Below, in pieces: positions 1-11,559 of a stretch of DNA of 64,000 nucleotides. The stretch is from positions 12,840,601 to 12,904,600 of the forward strand of contig CM070877.1 of the NCBI GenBank assembly GCA_036365515.1. The letters run 5' to 3'. The stretch comes from Torymus aiolomorphi. Lineage: Eukaryota; Arthropoda; Insecta; Hymenoptera; Torymidae. The translations under genes were made by a program, and so were the position numbers. The stretch's first letter is position 1, and each line of letters starts with the position of its first letter. Below the pieces are notes generated by a model. The model had not been told where the DNA came from, made no database searches, and saw only the letters and a list, made by a program, of their open reading frames with translations.

Positions 1-1396
1 AAAATTCCTTGTGGAGGTAGATTTTGGATAGCTCTCGGTCGAGTTCTTTGGACAGAATGATTTTGATCTATAAATTTCAGAGATATTTGAGGTTAAAATT
101 TTTTAACTTTTTTTGCAAATCGTAATTTCTCGTGAACGGCTCGATATATTATGTATGTGAATTTTCATCAAGATCGTACAATTACTTTTTGATATTCAAA
201 ATTTTTCTATTTTATAAAGTCATTTTCTTTGTCGTATGATAACTAGAGAACAATTGTTTTAATTTCTTTAAAATTTGGCGAATATGTAGAGTTTGTATAC
301 TATTTATTATATGTGTTCTTAGGGTAAAAGAATTCGTTTATGAATTTCAGAGATATTCGAGGTTAAAATTGATTTAGCCCTCTTTTAAAATCGTAATTTT
401 TCGGCTTATATATACTAGAAAATGGAAATGACGCGTGCGTATTGTTTACTTGCTTTTGTTTTTTATTGAAGTTAATTTACAGCGCGCTTCACCGATACAT
501 GAAATTAGCTAGATACGCTGGCCAATTAGAGGCCGAAAAATACGTTTAACAATACTTTTGGCTGCACTTTGATATTAATCGCGTTCTCTCTTTTATAAAT
601 GGAAACATAAAATTTATAGACAATTTTGTATGTGGTACAGGCAACATATTTGTAAAATTTCATCACGAAACATTATCTATTATACAGAATATTGAAGTAC
701 AATGATTTGGAGGTAATAGGAATGTAGGAAAGGGGTTCTTATAGATGATGCAGTGCACGTGTGTTAGATTCGCTCCAGGTAGATAGGTTATTTTGTATTA
801 TTAATATTTAAAAATAGTATTTAATATTTAAATTATCTTCACTCTGTCGTTTGTAATTAAGGAAAACGTTTTTATATTTCATAAATTAATTTCTCAAAAA
901 ATATTTTATTTATCGACTTAAAATTTTAACCGCTTATTAAACTCATTGAAGACTATATTTGGTTAAAATTTCAAGAGATTGTCTTCATTTGTTTTACAAA
1001 AAAAAATTCTTTTAGAAAAAATTTGCGTTTTCGTTGTCGGACGATAACAAGAGTAAAAATTATCTAATCATCCTGAAATTTGGCACAGATGTAGCTTTAA
1101 TATAACTTCAGGCTGAGTTCGTTGCTCAAAAAATCGGTCCATTACGACCAAAGATATTTGAGGTTAAAAATTTTTAAAAAAGATTTTCGAATCGTTTTTT
1201 TTTCAGAGAATATTTTATTTATCGACTTAAAATTTTAACCACTTATTAAACTCATTGAAGACTATATTTGGTTAAAATTTCAAGAGATATATTTTTAAAT
1301 GTGAAAAGTACTATGTAAGTATAGATAAGTATAATAATTATAAATTTTGGCATTTAACATTTTTCGAAGGTATCAATAAATAAAGTTTGAGGAAGC
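1..1396. repeat. Interspersed AT-rich repeat, truncated by the window edge
   Basis: No gene is seen. The text contains recurring phrases such as 'gatatttgaggttaaaatt', 'aattttcatcaagatcgta' and 'aataactaga' that return in inverted orientation inside 12089-13640 and in fragments at about 7130-7440 and 16190-16440. The right end, TTTGAGGAAGC at 1386-1396, is the reverse complement of the left end of the 12089-13640 element. This is therefore an inverted copy of that repeat whose other end lies outside the window. No transposase is visible, and the class is not assigned. Confidence 0.6.
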
Positions 1397-1437
1397 TAAG
1401 TGCCAATGAATTGGCAGCGTTTTTTTTCCTGTTTTTG

Positions 1438-2160
1438 TACACGGAGAGAAATTTTGTAGTGAAAATTACAAATATTCGAGACTAAATTACCAGTTTCTAT
1501 GGTAATGGATGGACAGACTGACAATTTCAAACTTTTTACCAAAGTGCCTTGGTAAAATTTTTTTTTAGTTAATTTAAATTAAAAAAATGAACTTTTTTTA
1601 TCCATATTGATGGATATATAGTATTTTAATATAGAAATAGAAACAGAAACAAGGATGAAAAAACATTAAACTGAAAAAAATTTTTACGGAAGCGGGATTC
1701 GATCCGACGATCTTTGGGTTGAGAGTCCGACGTTCTACCGACTGCGCCACGGAAGCTGTTACCAACAGCCATTTAAATCGCCGTTATTACTTACTGAAAA
1801 TATGTGTATTGTTTTCATTTTAACGTCGCGCACGCCTCTAGTATCAATCTTCTGAAACACAATAATGCGCAGTGCGCATGCGCGAATACACAAATACCAG
1901 GTTATTTGGTAAAATTGATCAGTTTTCTTAGTAAAAATTCTTAGGTTACCTTGTAAAAATGACTAGATCTCAATTTTTACCAGTGTGTCTGGTAATTTTT
2001 ATTCCGATAATTTGGTATTTTTTTTAAGTGGTTATGGTAGTTTTTCCTGGGAAACTTATAAATTGTATTAAAAACCTGGGAATATCACGGCTTTTGACAG
2101 TCTATCCATGCACTACCAAGGCACCTTGGTAATTTTTACTCTAAAATTTCTTTCCGTGTA
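1438..2160 (-). mobile_element. MITE-like TIR element, copy A1 (carries tRNA-like sequence)
   Basis: A 723 bp element bounded by inverted ends (T)ACACGGAGAGAAATTTT and its complement CTTTCCGTGTA. A near-identical copy lies inverted at 4058-4781. If the outer TA is the target duplication, the ends are CACGGARAGAAA, like a Tc1/mariner-type MITE; this assignment is inference. It contains an NRF-1-like palindrome at 1873-1883 and a tRNA-like segment at 1687-1756. There is no coding capacity, so it would be non-autonomous. Confidence 0.7.
1687..1756 (-). pseudogene. tRNA-like sequence with intact Pol III A and B boxes
   Basis: On the minus strand the segment has TGGCGCAGTCGG, a perfect match to the A-box consensus TRGCNNAGYNGG, and GGATCGAATCC, one mismatch from the B box. 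The putative anticodon loop CTCTCAA would give CTC (Glu), or CAA if shifted by two. It is not a functional tRNA: the 5' and 3' acceptor segments are both GCTTCCG (direct, not complementary), and the T-stem has a C-C mismatch. It is best read as a tRNA-derived internal promoter carried by the surrounding element. Confidence 0.6.
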
Positions 2161-2431
2161 CCCAAGTTCTTGGCTATACTCCGCGGATTCGCACATCGTT
2201 GGGTTAGAGGAAAGAGATGCTATATATCTCGTCAACGCGCTGAAAAAGATGCTATCTCGAAGATGCGTTGAAAAACATGCTATCTGGCTGAGATTTGGAA
2301 AACATGCTATCTCGGCAAATATTCTTTCTCGTGAAAATTTAAGTTGACACCTCTGCAGAAACTTTTAAAGAAAATTGTTTTTTGTTTCAATATATTTAGT
2401 TTGATTATCAATGGTAATAAATGTATAGGAT

Positions 2432-2985
2432 CCCTGGTAGAAATTAGTCCATTAAAAATGGGAAGGAAAACAGAAACTGGCCATTAGAAATGGCTAGTTA
2501 TTAGACAGACATGTAACGCTTTTTTTCATCAACTTATCCCATTTTATGGAATGGCCCTAACCTGAAAATCTTTACATTAAAATTTCGTAACAATTCAATC
2601 ATATATTTTAAAACTTATACCCTTAAGAGATAGTTTACCGGGATATAAACAAAATTTAGTAGTCTTTCTACTATTTACAGCTTTATTCTATAAGATATAA
2701 ACCAAAATCGTTATTTTGCACGTGACTCTATCTCTCTTGCTCATCGTCACAACAAATCGCTTGTTACTAGATTTATAATGGCTTCATCGACTACCTATTT
2801 TAACTAGCATTAAAATGCCAAATTAATAGATAGTATAAAATTGTGACCATCTTTGCGGCCAATAAATGTGAAAAATAGGTTAAAAAAATCGTTACACTTA
2901 TGGAAGAAAACTGGAGTCCATTTTTTGCCATTTTGGATCAAACTAGCCATTTACTGCTCAAAAAATGATTTCAATTTCCACCAGG
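2432..2985. mobile_element. Nested MITE (CCCTGGTRGAAATT ends)
   Basis: The left end is CCCTGGTAGAAATTAG and the right end is the complement of CCCTGGTGGAAATTG, with AT on both sides. The other arm of the surrounding inverted duplication (about 3855-3865) has the same flanking sequence uninterrupted ('taggatagtac'), so this is a real insertion that happened after the inverted duplication arose. There is no ORF. Confidence 0.75.
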
Positions 2986-4057
2986 GATAGTACTTTACTA
3001 TAATTACTATAAACTTGACTGTCTTACTATATTGATCTTTTTAGAATTTTAAATGAATAATAAAATTTATTGACAAATTGCCATTTAAACAATTTTTATA
3101 TTACTTTAGTATGATTACATTATGCTTAATTGCCGTTCATTTATGAGAAAAATCGATAAATTTCATAAATACTTCATTTAGTTTGAGATTTTATTCTATC
3201 CACTAACCGATCTAGCTTACAATTTCCACGAAATATGAGGCAAATCGATATTTTGTAGCTGATGGAATTGTTAGTTAATTGTTGTACATCAGCTGTCAGT
3301 ACATCAGCTGTCAGTGTAACGCTAAGTAGCCGATTGCAAAAACGTGAAATAATAAATACCCACCAAACTCACTTGAATGAAGTCCCCGAATCCTAGCGTC
3401 ATATTGTGATAAATTGAAATAAAAAATAAATAAATAATTGAAGTAAAAAATAAATAAATAATTGAAATATAAAAATACTGTTTTACCGACCGTGTCCCTC
3501 TACCTATTAAAATACGCGTTTTAAAATGTAAATTTTTAATTTAATATTTTACGATCATGAAAAATAATAAAACCCATTTATAAAAAACCTAAAACGAGTT
3601 TGTGCACTGCGCAAAATGTGCTAAAATCTAATGGAGATGAGCATGAGCTGTAGACAAAAAATTTTTAAACGTTCGTGAATGTTGGTGTTCGACACAGCTT
3701 TGAACTCGCTTATTCCGAACTTATTTGGGATTTGGATTTTTTATTTTATTAAAATTGTTATTGTCGGCTCGCGTTTACATGTATGTATACTATTTTTTTA
3801 TATAAAAGACGTATTTTTTAATATAGTAAGACGGTCAAGTTTATAGTAAAGTACTATCCTATAAGTTTATTAGGATTGATAATCAAACTAAATATATTGA
3901 AAAAACAATTTTCTTTAAAAGTTTTTGCAGAGGTGCCAACTTAAATTTTCACGAAAAAAAATATTTGTCGAGGTAGCATGTTTTCCAAATCTCAGCGAGA
4001 TAGCATGTTTTTTAAACAGATTATACTCTTCACATAGGTATCGGTAGGTAAATCCTC

Positions 4058-4781
4058 TACACGGAGAGAAATTTTAGAGTAAAAATTACCAAGGTGCCTT
4101 GGTAGCGCATGGACAGACTGTCAAAAGCCGTGTTATTCCCAGGTTTCTAATACAATTTATAAGTTTCCCAAGAAAAACTACCATAACCACTTAAAAAAAA
4201 TACCAAATTATCTGAATAAAAATTACCAGAAACACTGGTAAAAATTGAGATCTAGTCATTTTTACAAGGTAACCTAAGAATTTTTACTAAGAAAACTGAT
4301 AAATTTTACCAAATAACCTGGTATTTGTGAACTCGCGCATGCGCACTGCGCATTATTGTGTTTCAGAAGATTGATACTAGAGGCGTGCGCGACGTTAAAA
4401 TGAAAACAATACACATATTTTCAGTAAGTAATAACGGCGATTCAAATGACTGTTGGTAACAGCTTCTGTGGCGCAGTCGGTAGAACGTCGGACTCTCAAC
4501 CCAAAGATCGTCGGATCGAATCCCGCTTCCGTAAAAGTTTTTTTTCAGTTTAATGTTATTTCATCATTGTTTCTGTTTCTATTTCTATATTAAAATACTA
4601 TATATCCATCAATATGTTTAAAAAAAGTTAATTTTTTAAATTTAAATTAACTAAAAAAAAATTTTACCAAGGCACTTTGGTAAAAACTTTGAAATTGTCA
4701 GTCTGTCCATCCATTACCATAGAAACTGGTAATTTTGTCTCGAATATTTGCAATTTTCACTACAAAATTTCTCTCCGTGTA
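4058..4781 (+). mobile_element. MITE-like TIR element, copy A2
   Basis: Inverted partner of the 1438-2160 element, 724 bp, with the same CACGGAGAGAAATTTT ends. An NRF-1-like palindrome CGCGCATGCGCA lies at 4334-4345 and the tRNA-like segment at 4462-4531 is now on the + strand. Small scattered differences from A1 show that the two copies have diverged a little. Confidence 0.7.
4462..4531 (+). pseudogene. tRNA-like sequence, second copy
   Basis: Same A box (TGGCGCAGTCGG) and B box (GGATCGAATCC) as the copy at 1687-1756, with one change in the first segment (GCTTCTG). The acceptor arms again cannot pair. A T-run soon after (about 4538-4545) could act as a Pol III terminator; that is inference. 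Confidence 0.6.
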
Positions 4782-5449
4782 AGCACTTTGATTCTAAAAC
4801 TAAATAAATAATATTGAGAAAAAAGATTTTTACTGCTTTCACATAATTGAATAAAAATGTCTTCGTTTGTTTCAGACAGTAGAGTATGTGATATTCTCCT
4901 TGATAATTTAGCGGGGTTATTACCCTATATTAAGCTGGTCTATTTAATTTGTATGTCATAAATTATTAAAATATCATAATTTAAGTACACACGGGTAAGA
5001 AAGGTGAATATATTCTAAACCGAAAAAAGTATTGTGATAAAAAATTGTTAATCGAACACGTAGATATTGTTCAATAAGTAAAAAGTTACTTTCGCTTCTT
5101 ACCAACTTTTTATTTTTTATTAGATTTTAATGTTTACCGTCTCATTTTGCTCCTTAAACATTCGTCTACGATCCGTATCCAGGCTTATATTAATTATTCC
5201 ATAATTAAATTAATAAGTTTATTAAATCACCAAACGTTGTTATTAACATTTTTTCAGCCCCATTAAAAATCGTTCCCCATTTACACGAAAAAAACATTTT
5301 GATCTAAACTTCATCTCATCAAACATCATTCCAACACAAAATCAAAAGTCCTTAATTCGCTTTAAATTCCTACACTGCACCCCAGAACCCATGAAAAAAA
5401 AAAACCAACGCCACCGGTTCATTGACTGCGCGGTGATTCGTCGCGCGCC
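4782..5449. other. Non-coding AT-rich stretch
   Basis: No ORF, repeat structure or motif that I can support. It leads into the GC-richer block that holds the first exon of the upstream F-box gene. Confidence 0.4.
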
Positions 5450-5713
5450 CCTGATATGACGCGGCACGGGGCATCAATTACAGCAAAGAGGGGCTGTCGG
5501 CATCATGGTCGCCATGTACAATGCCCGCAGAGCGTCAGTTTGGTCGGCAGGCGTCGGGGCGTTTCGTATTCATTCGGGACGCGTAGTTTGGCGGGACGCG
5601 CTCACCTGAAAAAACTGCCTTTGCCTTCGTTGCCGGGCACAACGTACTGAAGCGGCCCAACAGCAGCATTAGGGAAGCCGAAAATCTCTCCTTGCCGTCG
5701 ATTCTTCCGTGAG
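5450..5713 (+). other. Probable non-coding exon 1 and promoter of F-box gene 1
   Basis: A GC-rich island in AT-rich DNA that ends in a consensus donor, GAG|GTACGT, at 5713/5714. A diverged copy precedes the second F-box gene and ends in GAG|GTATGT at 10410/10411. Both F-box coding exons are preceded by matching acceptors, so a two-exon structure with a 5' UTR first exon is inferred. The start of the exon is not defined by sequence. The short ORF at 5456-5650 is not kept in the paralog. Confidence 0.5.
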
Positions 5714-6199
5714 GTACGTCAGACCGGATAACTTATTCGAGTGATTTTGCGTTTGGATGTTACTTTTTGCTTAAATTCTTGTTAATTTAGTATTTGTTGA
5801 CGAGAATGCTTGGGTTTTAAGTTTCGCGCGTGACGAGAAGTACGTTACGTTGATAATGATGGATGCTTTTCAAGTTGCGTATACGCTATAGCTGCGATAA
5901 TAGAAGTATTTGCGATGCGCTAAATTCCTACCGTGTAATATAATATTAATATGTAATATTCGCGAATAGTTTTATAAAATGTGTTTTAATTGTTTCATGC
6001 AAGCAGCCAATTAATAAATAAAATTAATCAACTAGTTACGTAATAACGTGTGTATGTTTTGTGACAAATATATTAAATTTAACACACAGTCTTAACTTTA
6101 AAATGCGTCATAATGCTACCTATCACAGTGATGGTAAAAAAATAAAATTATTTAATAAAGATAAATTACAAATCTCTGCACTGAAAAAAATTACTGCAT

Positions 6200-6650
6200 T
6201 AAAGAGACACTCGTGGAATTACGACAGCGGCATCTAGCTTTGGCAGGTCTGTTGTGCGAGGCAGAGAGCGTCCTTTTTCGAGGCAGGAGATCCGCCGAAA
6301 CGCGCGTGTGCCGTGCACCTGCGTATAGCAGACGCCACAAAAGGGGACGGGTGCGCTCCCTGACCGATACAGCACATCATATAACGCCGTTGCAGTGACC
6401 TCTGATCTACCCGACGAGGTAGCAGAGGCGCCAAAATTTCATTCAAAATTTTATTGTACAAAAAATGGGAGATGTAAATTATCTAAATAAAGCACTATGC
6501 AATATATTTTTTTAACCACTACAATATCTGGCTTCCTTCTAGTGGAAACAAAAATAATTTAAAAATAATATAGTAAAAATTTAAGTTTTGTTAAAAGTAC
6601 GTTAGTGAGGTGTGTTGAGATGTTGAGAATTTAAATAAATTTAAATACGT
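6200..6650. repeat. Highly conserved intronic block, copy 1
   Basis: The segment from about 6213 (gtggaattacgacagcggca) to about 6640 is about 98% identical to 10573-10993 in the other F-box gene, with only about seven differences in the best 390 bp, whereas the neighbouring exon 1 copies are clearly diverged. The left 200 bp are GC-rich and the rest is AT-rich. There is no convincing ORF. It could be a recent mobile insertion, a gene-conversion tract, or a constrained non-coding element. Confidence 0.6.
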
Positions 6651-7970
6651 TTTTGAAAAATGTCTGTGACATGTGTGGGTGTGTATGTGTGTGAACGAGG
6701 TTTGTGTGTGGGCATGGTATGTATGTGTGTGAGCAAGATGTGTGTGTACCTCGCGGTCTTAGATTCTACTAAACCAATATTAACGAAACCAAACTCATTC
6801 TTTTTGGCTTTTTTTGTCTTATGATGGGTCAAAAATCCATTTTTAATTTTGTTGATAAATATTTGTTTTAGTCTATTTTTCGCTTTTGGTCATCCAGTTT
6901 TCTGCATTTGTTCAATGTTAGAATCAATAAAATTAATTTAGTAAATATTTATTAGAAAACGCATAAAATAATTACCTATTTTTCTATTCTGAAATTTTGG
7001 ATTAGCCATCTTTGTTCTTTTGATATGCAAGTAAACGTCTATCGTTTTTTTTTTTTAATTGTATCTCGGTAACTTATAATGTGTAATTATAATAATTAGC
7101 TTATTATAAGCATTAAACCGCAACAAAATAAGGAAAATATGAAAAAAGCCGTTTTTGTTATAACACGATAACTGGAGTAAAAAGTATCTAATCGTTTTAA
7201 AATTTAGTGGAAAGTAGTTTTGATATATAATCGGATGAGTTTGTTGAGCAGAACAATAAGTTCATAAATTCTAGGGATATTTGAAGCTAAATTATTTTCA
7301 TAGCTTTTTTTTCAATTACTCGAGAATCACTCTATATTGACTTGTAGAATACATGTGTAAATTTTCATAAGATTCGACAGTTGGTTTTTAGGATATTTTA
7401 AATAAAAGTCTATGCTAAATTATTAGCACATGACGATTGGATCACAGAATCGACTATACCGATTTTGACCGGATTGAGTGTATTCTATTTGTTTTTGATT
7501 ACATAGTAGGGACAAATATTCTCTATTATTATCAAATTTTATTTTCAATTGTTTTATAGCGATTTTTCTATTTTTCATATTTTATTTTTTCATTTTTTAT
7601 ACTTTAAAGCTAACGTTGTTCATGTATTTATATACTTAAAGCCGAATAAAATTCCTTATTATTTATAAAAAAATGATTTTGCTAGCTATAGTTAGTCCAT
7701 AGTTATTTATGAAATTATGATTCTTTGTAAATAGGTTATATCTCAAAATGAAGAATATTGTAATATTTTTCTTTTAACGTAAATAAAAAAAATGGTAAAA
7801 TCTCAATATATATTAGAAACTTGTACCACCTGGACGAAAAATTGATTACGTATTATATATAATTATAATATGATTGATAATTGATACTTTACAAAAGCCT
7901 GCCTTTTAAAACTAAAATGTTCAAATTGTCAATTTTCAACACTAACTAAAATCATTTCAACTAATTCCAG
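6651..7970 (+). other. Remainder of F-box gene 1 intron
   Basis: AT-rich intron with a GT-rich patch (about 6660-6750) and a fragment of the interspersed repeat (about 7130-7440). It ends in a good acceptor, a pyrimidine-rich tract followed by CTAATTCCAG at 7970. No gene is seen. Confidence 0.45.
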
Positions 7971-8025
7971 GAGGATGCCAATGAAATTTTGAACGAGAGA
8001 CTAGTTGAACCTAAGATCCTCCACA

Positions 8026-9327
8026 ATGGGGATTTCCCTAACGAAAGAAACGCCACCTCCGTTGAATAGTAATCATGAGCCCAAGGATCTCATCAACCAG
8101 CTCAACGACTACTGTCTGGTACACATCTTTCAGTTCTTGCCATACACCGATCGCACGAGGATCGAACTTGTATGTAAACGTTGGCGCGAGGCGAGCCTCC
8201 ACAGTTGGCCCCAGTACGCGCAGTCGAATCCGCGTCTGGAAATCGGCACAGACACTGGATCTTTTCCACATCAATTGAAGATGGTGAGCATACAGATATT
8301 CAAGCAGATACTGACTCAACGCGCTACATATCTGACGGAGATATCATTCGCGGAGGGCTGCAGGAAGAAGCTCATGGGGTTGGGAATAATAGAAACGGTG
8401 ATTAAGTACTGCCCATTGATCAGGAAGATTAATGCAGAAAACGTGGTTATATCGACTGTTGATCTGGCAGCTCTGGCCACGTGCTGTCAGATCGAGTCAC
8501 TGGGTTTAGGTGGCGGATATAGTTGGAAGGATCTCGACTTGAAGCCAGTACTCGAAGCGAATAAGAACCTACGCCACCTGACGATATGCATGGAAAATAA
8601 GTTTATCGGTAAAAGTCTGGAATACCTCGAACCTGACGTTCTTGAAACCTTGCGCATCTTCAAGTGTTTATTCTTCCGCTTCGACGTCGCCAGCATCCAG
8701 CGATTTGCAAATTCGCTCACAGAGCTGTCGATGACCTACGATTGCCATACCGACACGCCAAACCTGTCATACGTGCCCAATCTGAAGAATCTACGCAAGC
8801 TCAAACTCATAGGTCACCCCTGGCTTATGGAGGAGCATTTAGTTTCGGTCCTCCACCGCATCTCACGGAACTGTCTAAAACTTGAACATCTAGATTTGGA
8901 CGAGATATGTTTTATGGCGCGTGACGATGATATCGGGCCATTGCTTTCCCTACCTGAACTCCGTGAAGTCGTCATCACAGGTAAGACGAACATAACCCGC
9001 AATATGTTCCTCGACAAGACACTACTCAAGCTGGAAAGTCTCACGATGCCGTGCTGCTGGCTTACGGAGGAGGATTATGAGAACCTGGCCAACAGATTGC
9101 CGAAGCTCAAAGTTCTCAAAGTATGCGACTGTGTCGTGAGGAGGGAGAGCAAATGGTTGAGGAGAGCAAAAGCGAAGGGAATCACTGTAGAGGTTAGGTT
9201 CTGCGTGAAGGATGCACTATCAAGGGATATGTTATCGCAGATCATAGATAGCAAATCAGTTCCCATCGACTTTGGATATCCCATGGAGTATATCATGGGA
9301 CCCGAACGCTGCAGTCCCGAGAGATAA
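8026..9327 (+). CDS. F-box / leucine-rich repeat protein 1
   Basis: 433 aa from the ATG at 8026, chosen because the paralog starts at the equivalent MGS-L-T-E codon and an acceptor (7970) lies just upstream. An open frame continues 5' to 8005 but only with a TTG. Residues about 18-60 form an F-box (INQLNDYCLVHIFQFLPY, then VCKRWRE), the Skp1-binding motif of SCF ubiquitin ligases. The rest has irregular leucine-rich repeats (for example LRHLTI, LRKLKLIGH, LEHLDLDEI, LESLTMPCCW) that would hold the substrate. In that family the protein selects targets for ubiquitylation; the target here is unknown. It lacks the 28-residue tandem insertion of its neighbour and has a longer C-terminal tail (about 20 residues). 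The coding region is GC-richer than its surroundings. Confidence 0.85.
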   Translation: MGISLTKETPPPLNSNHEPKDLINQLNDYCLVHIFQFLPYTDRTRIELVCKRWREASLHSWPQYAQSNPRLEIGTDTGSFPHQLKMVSIQIFKQILTQRATYLTEISFAEGCRKKLMGLGIIETVIKYCPLIRKINAENVVISTVDLAALATCCQIESLGLGGGYSWKDLDLKPVLEANKNLRHLTICMENKFIGKSLEYLEPDVLETLRIFKCLFFRFDVASIQRFANSLTELSMTYDCHTDTPNLSYVPNLKNLRKLKLIGHPWLMEEHLVSVLHRISRNCLKLEHLDLDEICFMARDDDIGPLLSLPELREVVITGKTNITRNMFLDKTLLKLESLTMPCCWLTEEDYENLANRLPKLKVLKVCDCVVRRESKWLRRAKAKGITVEVRFCVKDALSRDMLSQIIDSKSVPIDFGYPMEYIMGPERCSPER

Positions 9328-10239
9328 ATTCGATGGAGCTCAGAAAGGCCTAAAGTACGGAAGAATAGCAATTGCTTCGATTGGTCTCATATTTTCATTG
9401 GGATAATGAATATTTCATAGTATGTCTGTGCCTCAATTTTTATACAGCGTTAAATAATTCTTTAGATTTGTAATGTACATACCTGGGAAAGTTCTTGTAC
9501 AACTTGATGTATAGTGTTACACAAATACGAGTCAAGTCTGTGTTCAGAATGTATGTAACGTGTCTGAAGTGAAGATTATTTAGAATAATAGGTTCCTTAA
9601 ACAAGTATTTACGATGCTGCAATTTAAAAATTTAAGGCGTAATAGAAATTTGTTATGTGACATGATGTATATATAAATAAGGATGTATTTTATATAGTAA
9701 AAATTGAATATAAAACTTTTCATAACTATCTTTTATTTTTCTTTCTCGTAACCTAAACTTGATTCCTTTTTCACTATTTTTGATCATCAATAATAACCAA
9801 GTATCTACCTAAATTGCATTAAATTAATCCATAATTTTAATTTGATACAGAAAGTATTTTCGAATCTACTAAATCTACAAAATAATTAACGGTTTCAAAA
9901 TAACACAGAATTCCCGTGAAAAATAAATTAACATCCATATGAATTTTGATTGCATGCAGGTGATAACCGATTCTAAATATAATGCTAAAGGATATAGAAC
10001 TCAATGTTGTCACAATCTAAAAGCTAGATCACGCTCCAGGACAACCTTCATATATTAGATATGTCACATTTCCCGTAGTAAACAGTTTTTTTTTTTTAAC
10101 GACACAAATCAATGGTTCGACATAAAGTTGACTGTGTACAGCGTGCCGTGCTCCGAAAATAGTTATCCGATATCTTTTCATCTACACGTGAACCATAGAG
10201 AAACTACACGCACCAGACCTAGGTCGTGTATTATACTAT
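9328..10239. other. 3' region of F-box gene 1 and intergenic spacer
   Basis: AT-rich, no ORF with support. The segment just after the stop has partial similarity to the sequence after the second F-box gene (shared 'gaagattatttaga.taataggtt' near 9570 and 18205), consistent with a duplicated 3' UTR. Confidence 0.4.
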
Positions 10240-10410
10240 ATACCTGTATGATCGGCAGGCATCGGGCCGTCTCGAATTCGTTCGGGCCGCACAGCTTGGC
10301 GCTCACCTGAAAAATGCCTCCTCGCACATTTTCAGACAGAACGTACTAAAGCGTCCCAGCAGTAGCATCGGAAATTGGAATTTTCTTCGTACCATCGATT
10401 TTTCCATGAG
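10240..10410 (+). other. Probable non-coding exon 1 of F-box gene 2
   Basis: Diverged copy of 5450-5713: both share 'gatcggcaggc/gtcggcaggc', 'ttcgggac/ttcgggcc', 'gcgctcacctgaaaaa' and 'acgtact.aagcg.ccc'. It ends in ATGAG|GTATGT at 10410/10411. The start is not defined. Confidence 0.5.
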
Positions 10411-10572
10411 GTATGTTAGACTAGGTAGCTGCTTGAGTGATTTTCTGTTCAGATTCTGCTTTTGTGCTTCCTCCTCGAGGATGCTTTGTAATAGTAAAAT
10501 TTTTATTTTTTTTAAATCGATTATAAACATGATTAGAGGTGTTATAAATCTGCACTACAAAAAAAAATTATC

Positions 10573-10993
10573 GTGGAATTACGACAGCGGCATCTAGCTT
10601 TGGCAGGTCTGTTGTGCGAGGCAGAGAGCGTCCTTTTTCGAGGCAGGAGATCCGCCGAAACGCGCGTGTGCCGTGCATCTGCGTATAGCAGACGCCACAA
10701 AAGGGGACGGGTGCGCTCCCTGAACGATACAGCACATCATATAACGCCGTTGCAGTGACCTCTGATCTACCCGACGAGGTAGCAGAGGCGCCAAAATTTC
10801 ATTCAAAATTTTATAGTACAAAAAATGAGAGATGTAAATTATCTAAATAAAGCACTATGCAATATATTTTTTTAACCACTACAATATCTGGCTTCCTTCT
10901 AGAGGAAACAATAATAATTTAAAAATAATATATTAAAAATTTAATTAAGTTCTGTTAAAAATACGTTAGTGAGGTATTCTGAGGTGTTAGGGA
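10573..10993. repeat. Highly conserved intronic block, copy 2
   Basis: Near-identical to about 6213-6640, same orientation, but 162 bp rather than 500 bp after the splice donor. It ends next to the left target-site copy of the 11006-15321 insertion. Confidence 0.6.
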
Positions 10994-11559
10994 TTTAAAT
11001 ACATTCCCTAGCAGAAATCGAAAATGTAGCAAATTGTTTAGTAAGTGTAGAAAAGTGTAAAAAAGTGTAGAAAGTGTAATAAAAATGTAGTTTGATGCTG
11101 AATTTCGGACATATTTTACATCTTTTTACACTTATTTACACTTTCTTTACATTTTCGTACACTTTTGTACATTTCATAAAATTTGTAAAAATCTTTAAAA
11201 ATTTACAGTTTTCTACACTTATTTACACTTTGCTGCATTTTTTTACATATTCTTTTACATTTTTCCACACTTTCTTACAGTTCATAAAATTTTTATTAAC
11301 CATAAAAATCTATAAATATAAAAAAAATGTAAGAAAGTGTAAAAAAATCTAACAAAATGAACAAAAGTGTTAAAACCAGTAAAAAAGTGTAAAAAAACAT
11401 TAAAATGTAAAAAAATATAAGCAACTGTAAGAAAGTATAAAAAAAACTGTAAGAATGTGTTGGAAAAACTGTAAAAACATCTAAAAAAGTGTAAAAAAGT
11501 TATAATAAAGTGTTAATAAATGTAAATAAGTGTAAAAACACTAATCAAATGTTAATAAG

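Larger units (their letters stand above)
1438..4781. repeat. Composite inverted duplication with ~1 kb arms
   Basis: The left arm (about 1438-3041, interrupted by the 2432-2985 MITE) and the right arm (about 3819-4781) are inverted copies. Each consists of the tRNA-bearing TIR element, a short diverged stretch, a block with 'aacatgctatctcg' phrases, and an inner 'agtactttactata' segment. The spacer of about 780 bp (3042-3818) shows no gene. The whole could be a foldback unit or a local inverted duplication of a single insertion. Confidence 0.65.

Noticed and set aside
1687..1756. Functional tRNA-Glu gene
   Set aside because: Acceptor arms are direct, not complementary (GCTTCCG at both ends), and the T-stem is mispaired; only the promoter boxes are sound.
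5456..5650. Small protein encoded in the F-box gene 1 leader
   Set aside because: The frame is not kept in the duplicated exon at 10240-10410; it lies across a probable non-coding exon.
6213..6398. 61-codon ORF repeated at 10573-10758
   Set aside because: Identity follows from the near-identical DNA block; the minus strand is open as well, and there is no coding signature.
8005..8025. Upstream extension of F-box protein 1
   Set aside because: It would need a TTG start; the ATG at 8026 matches the paralog start.
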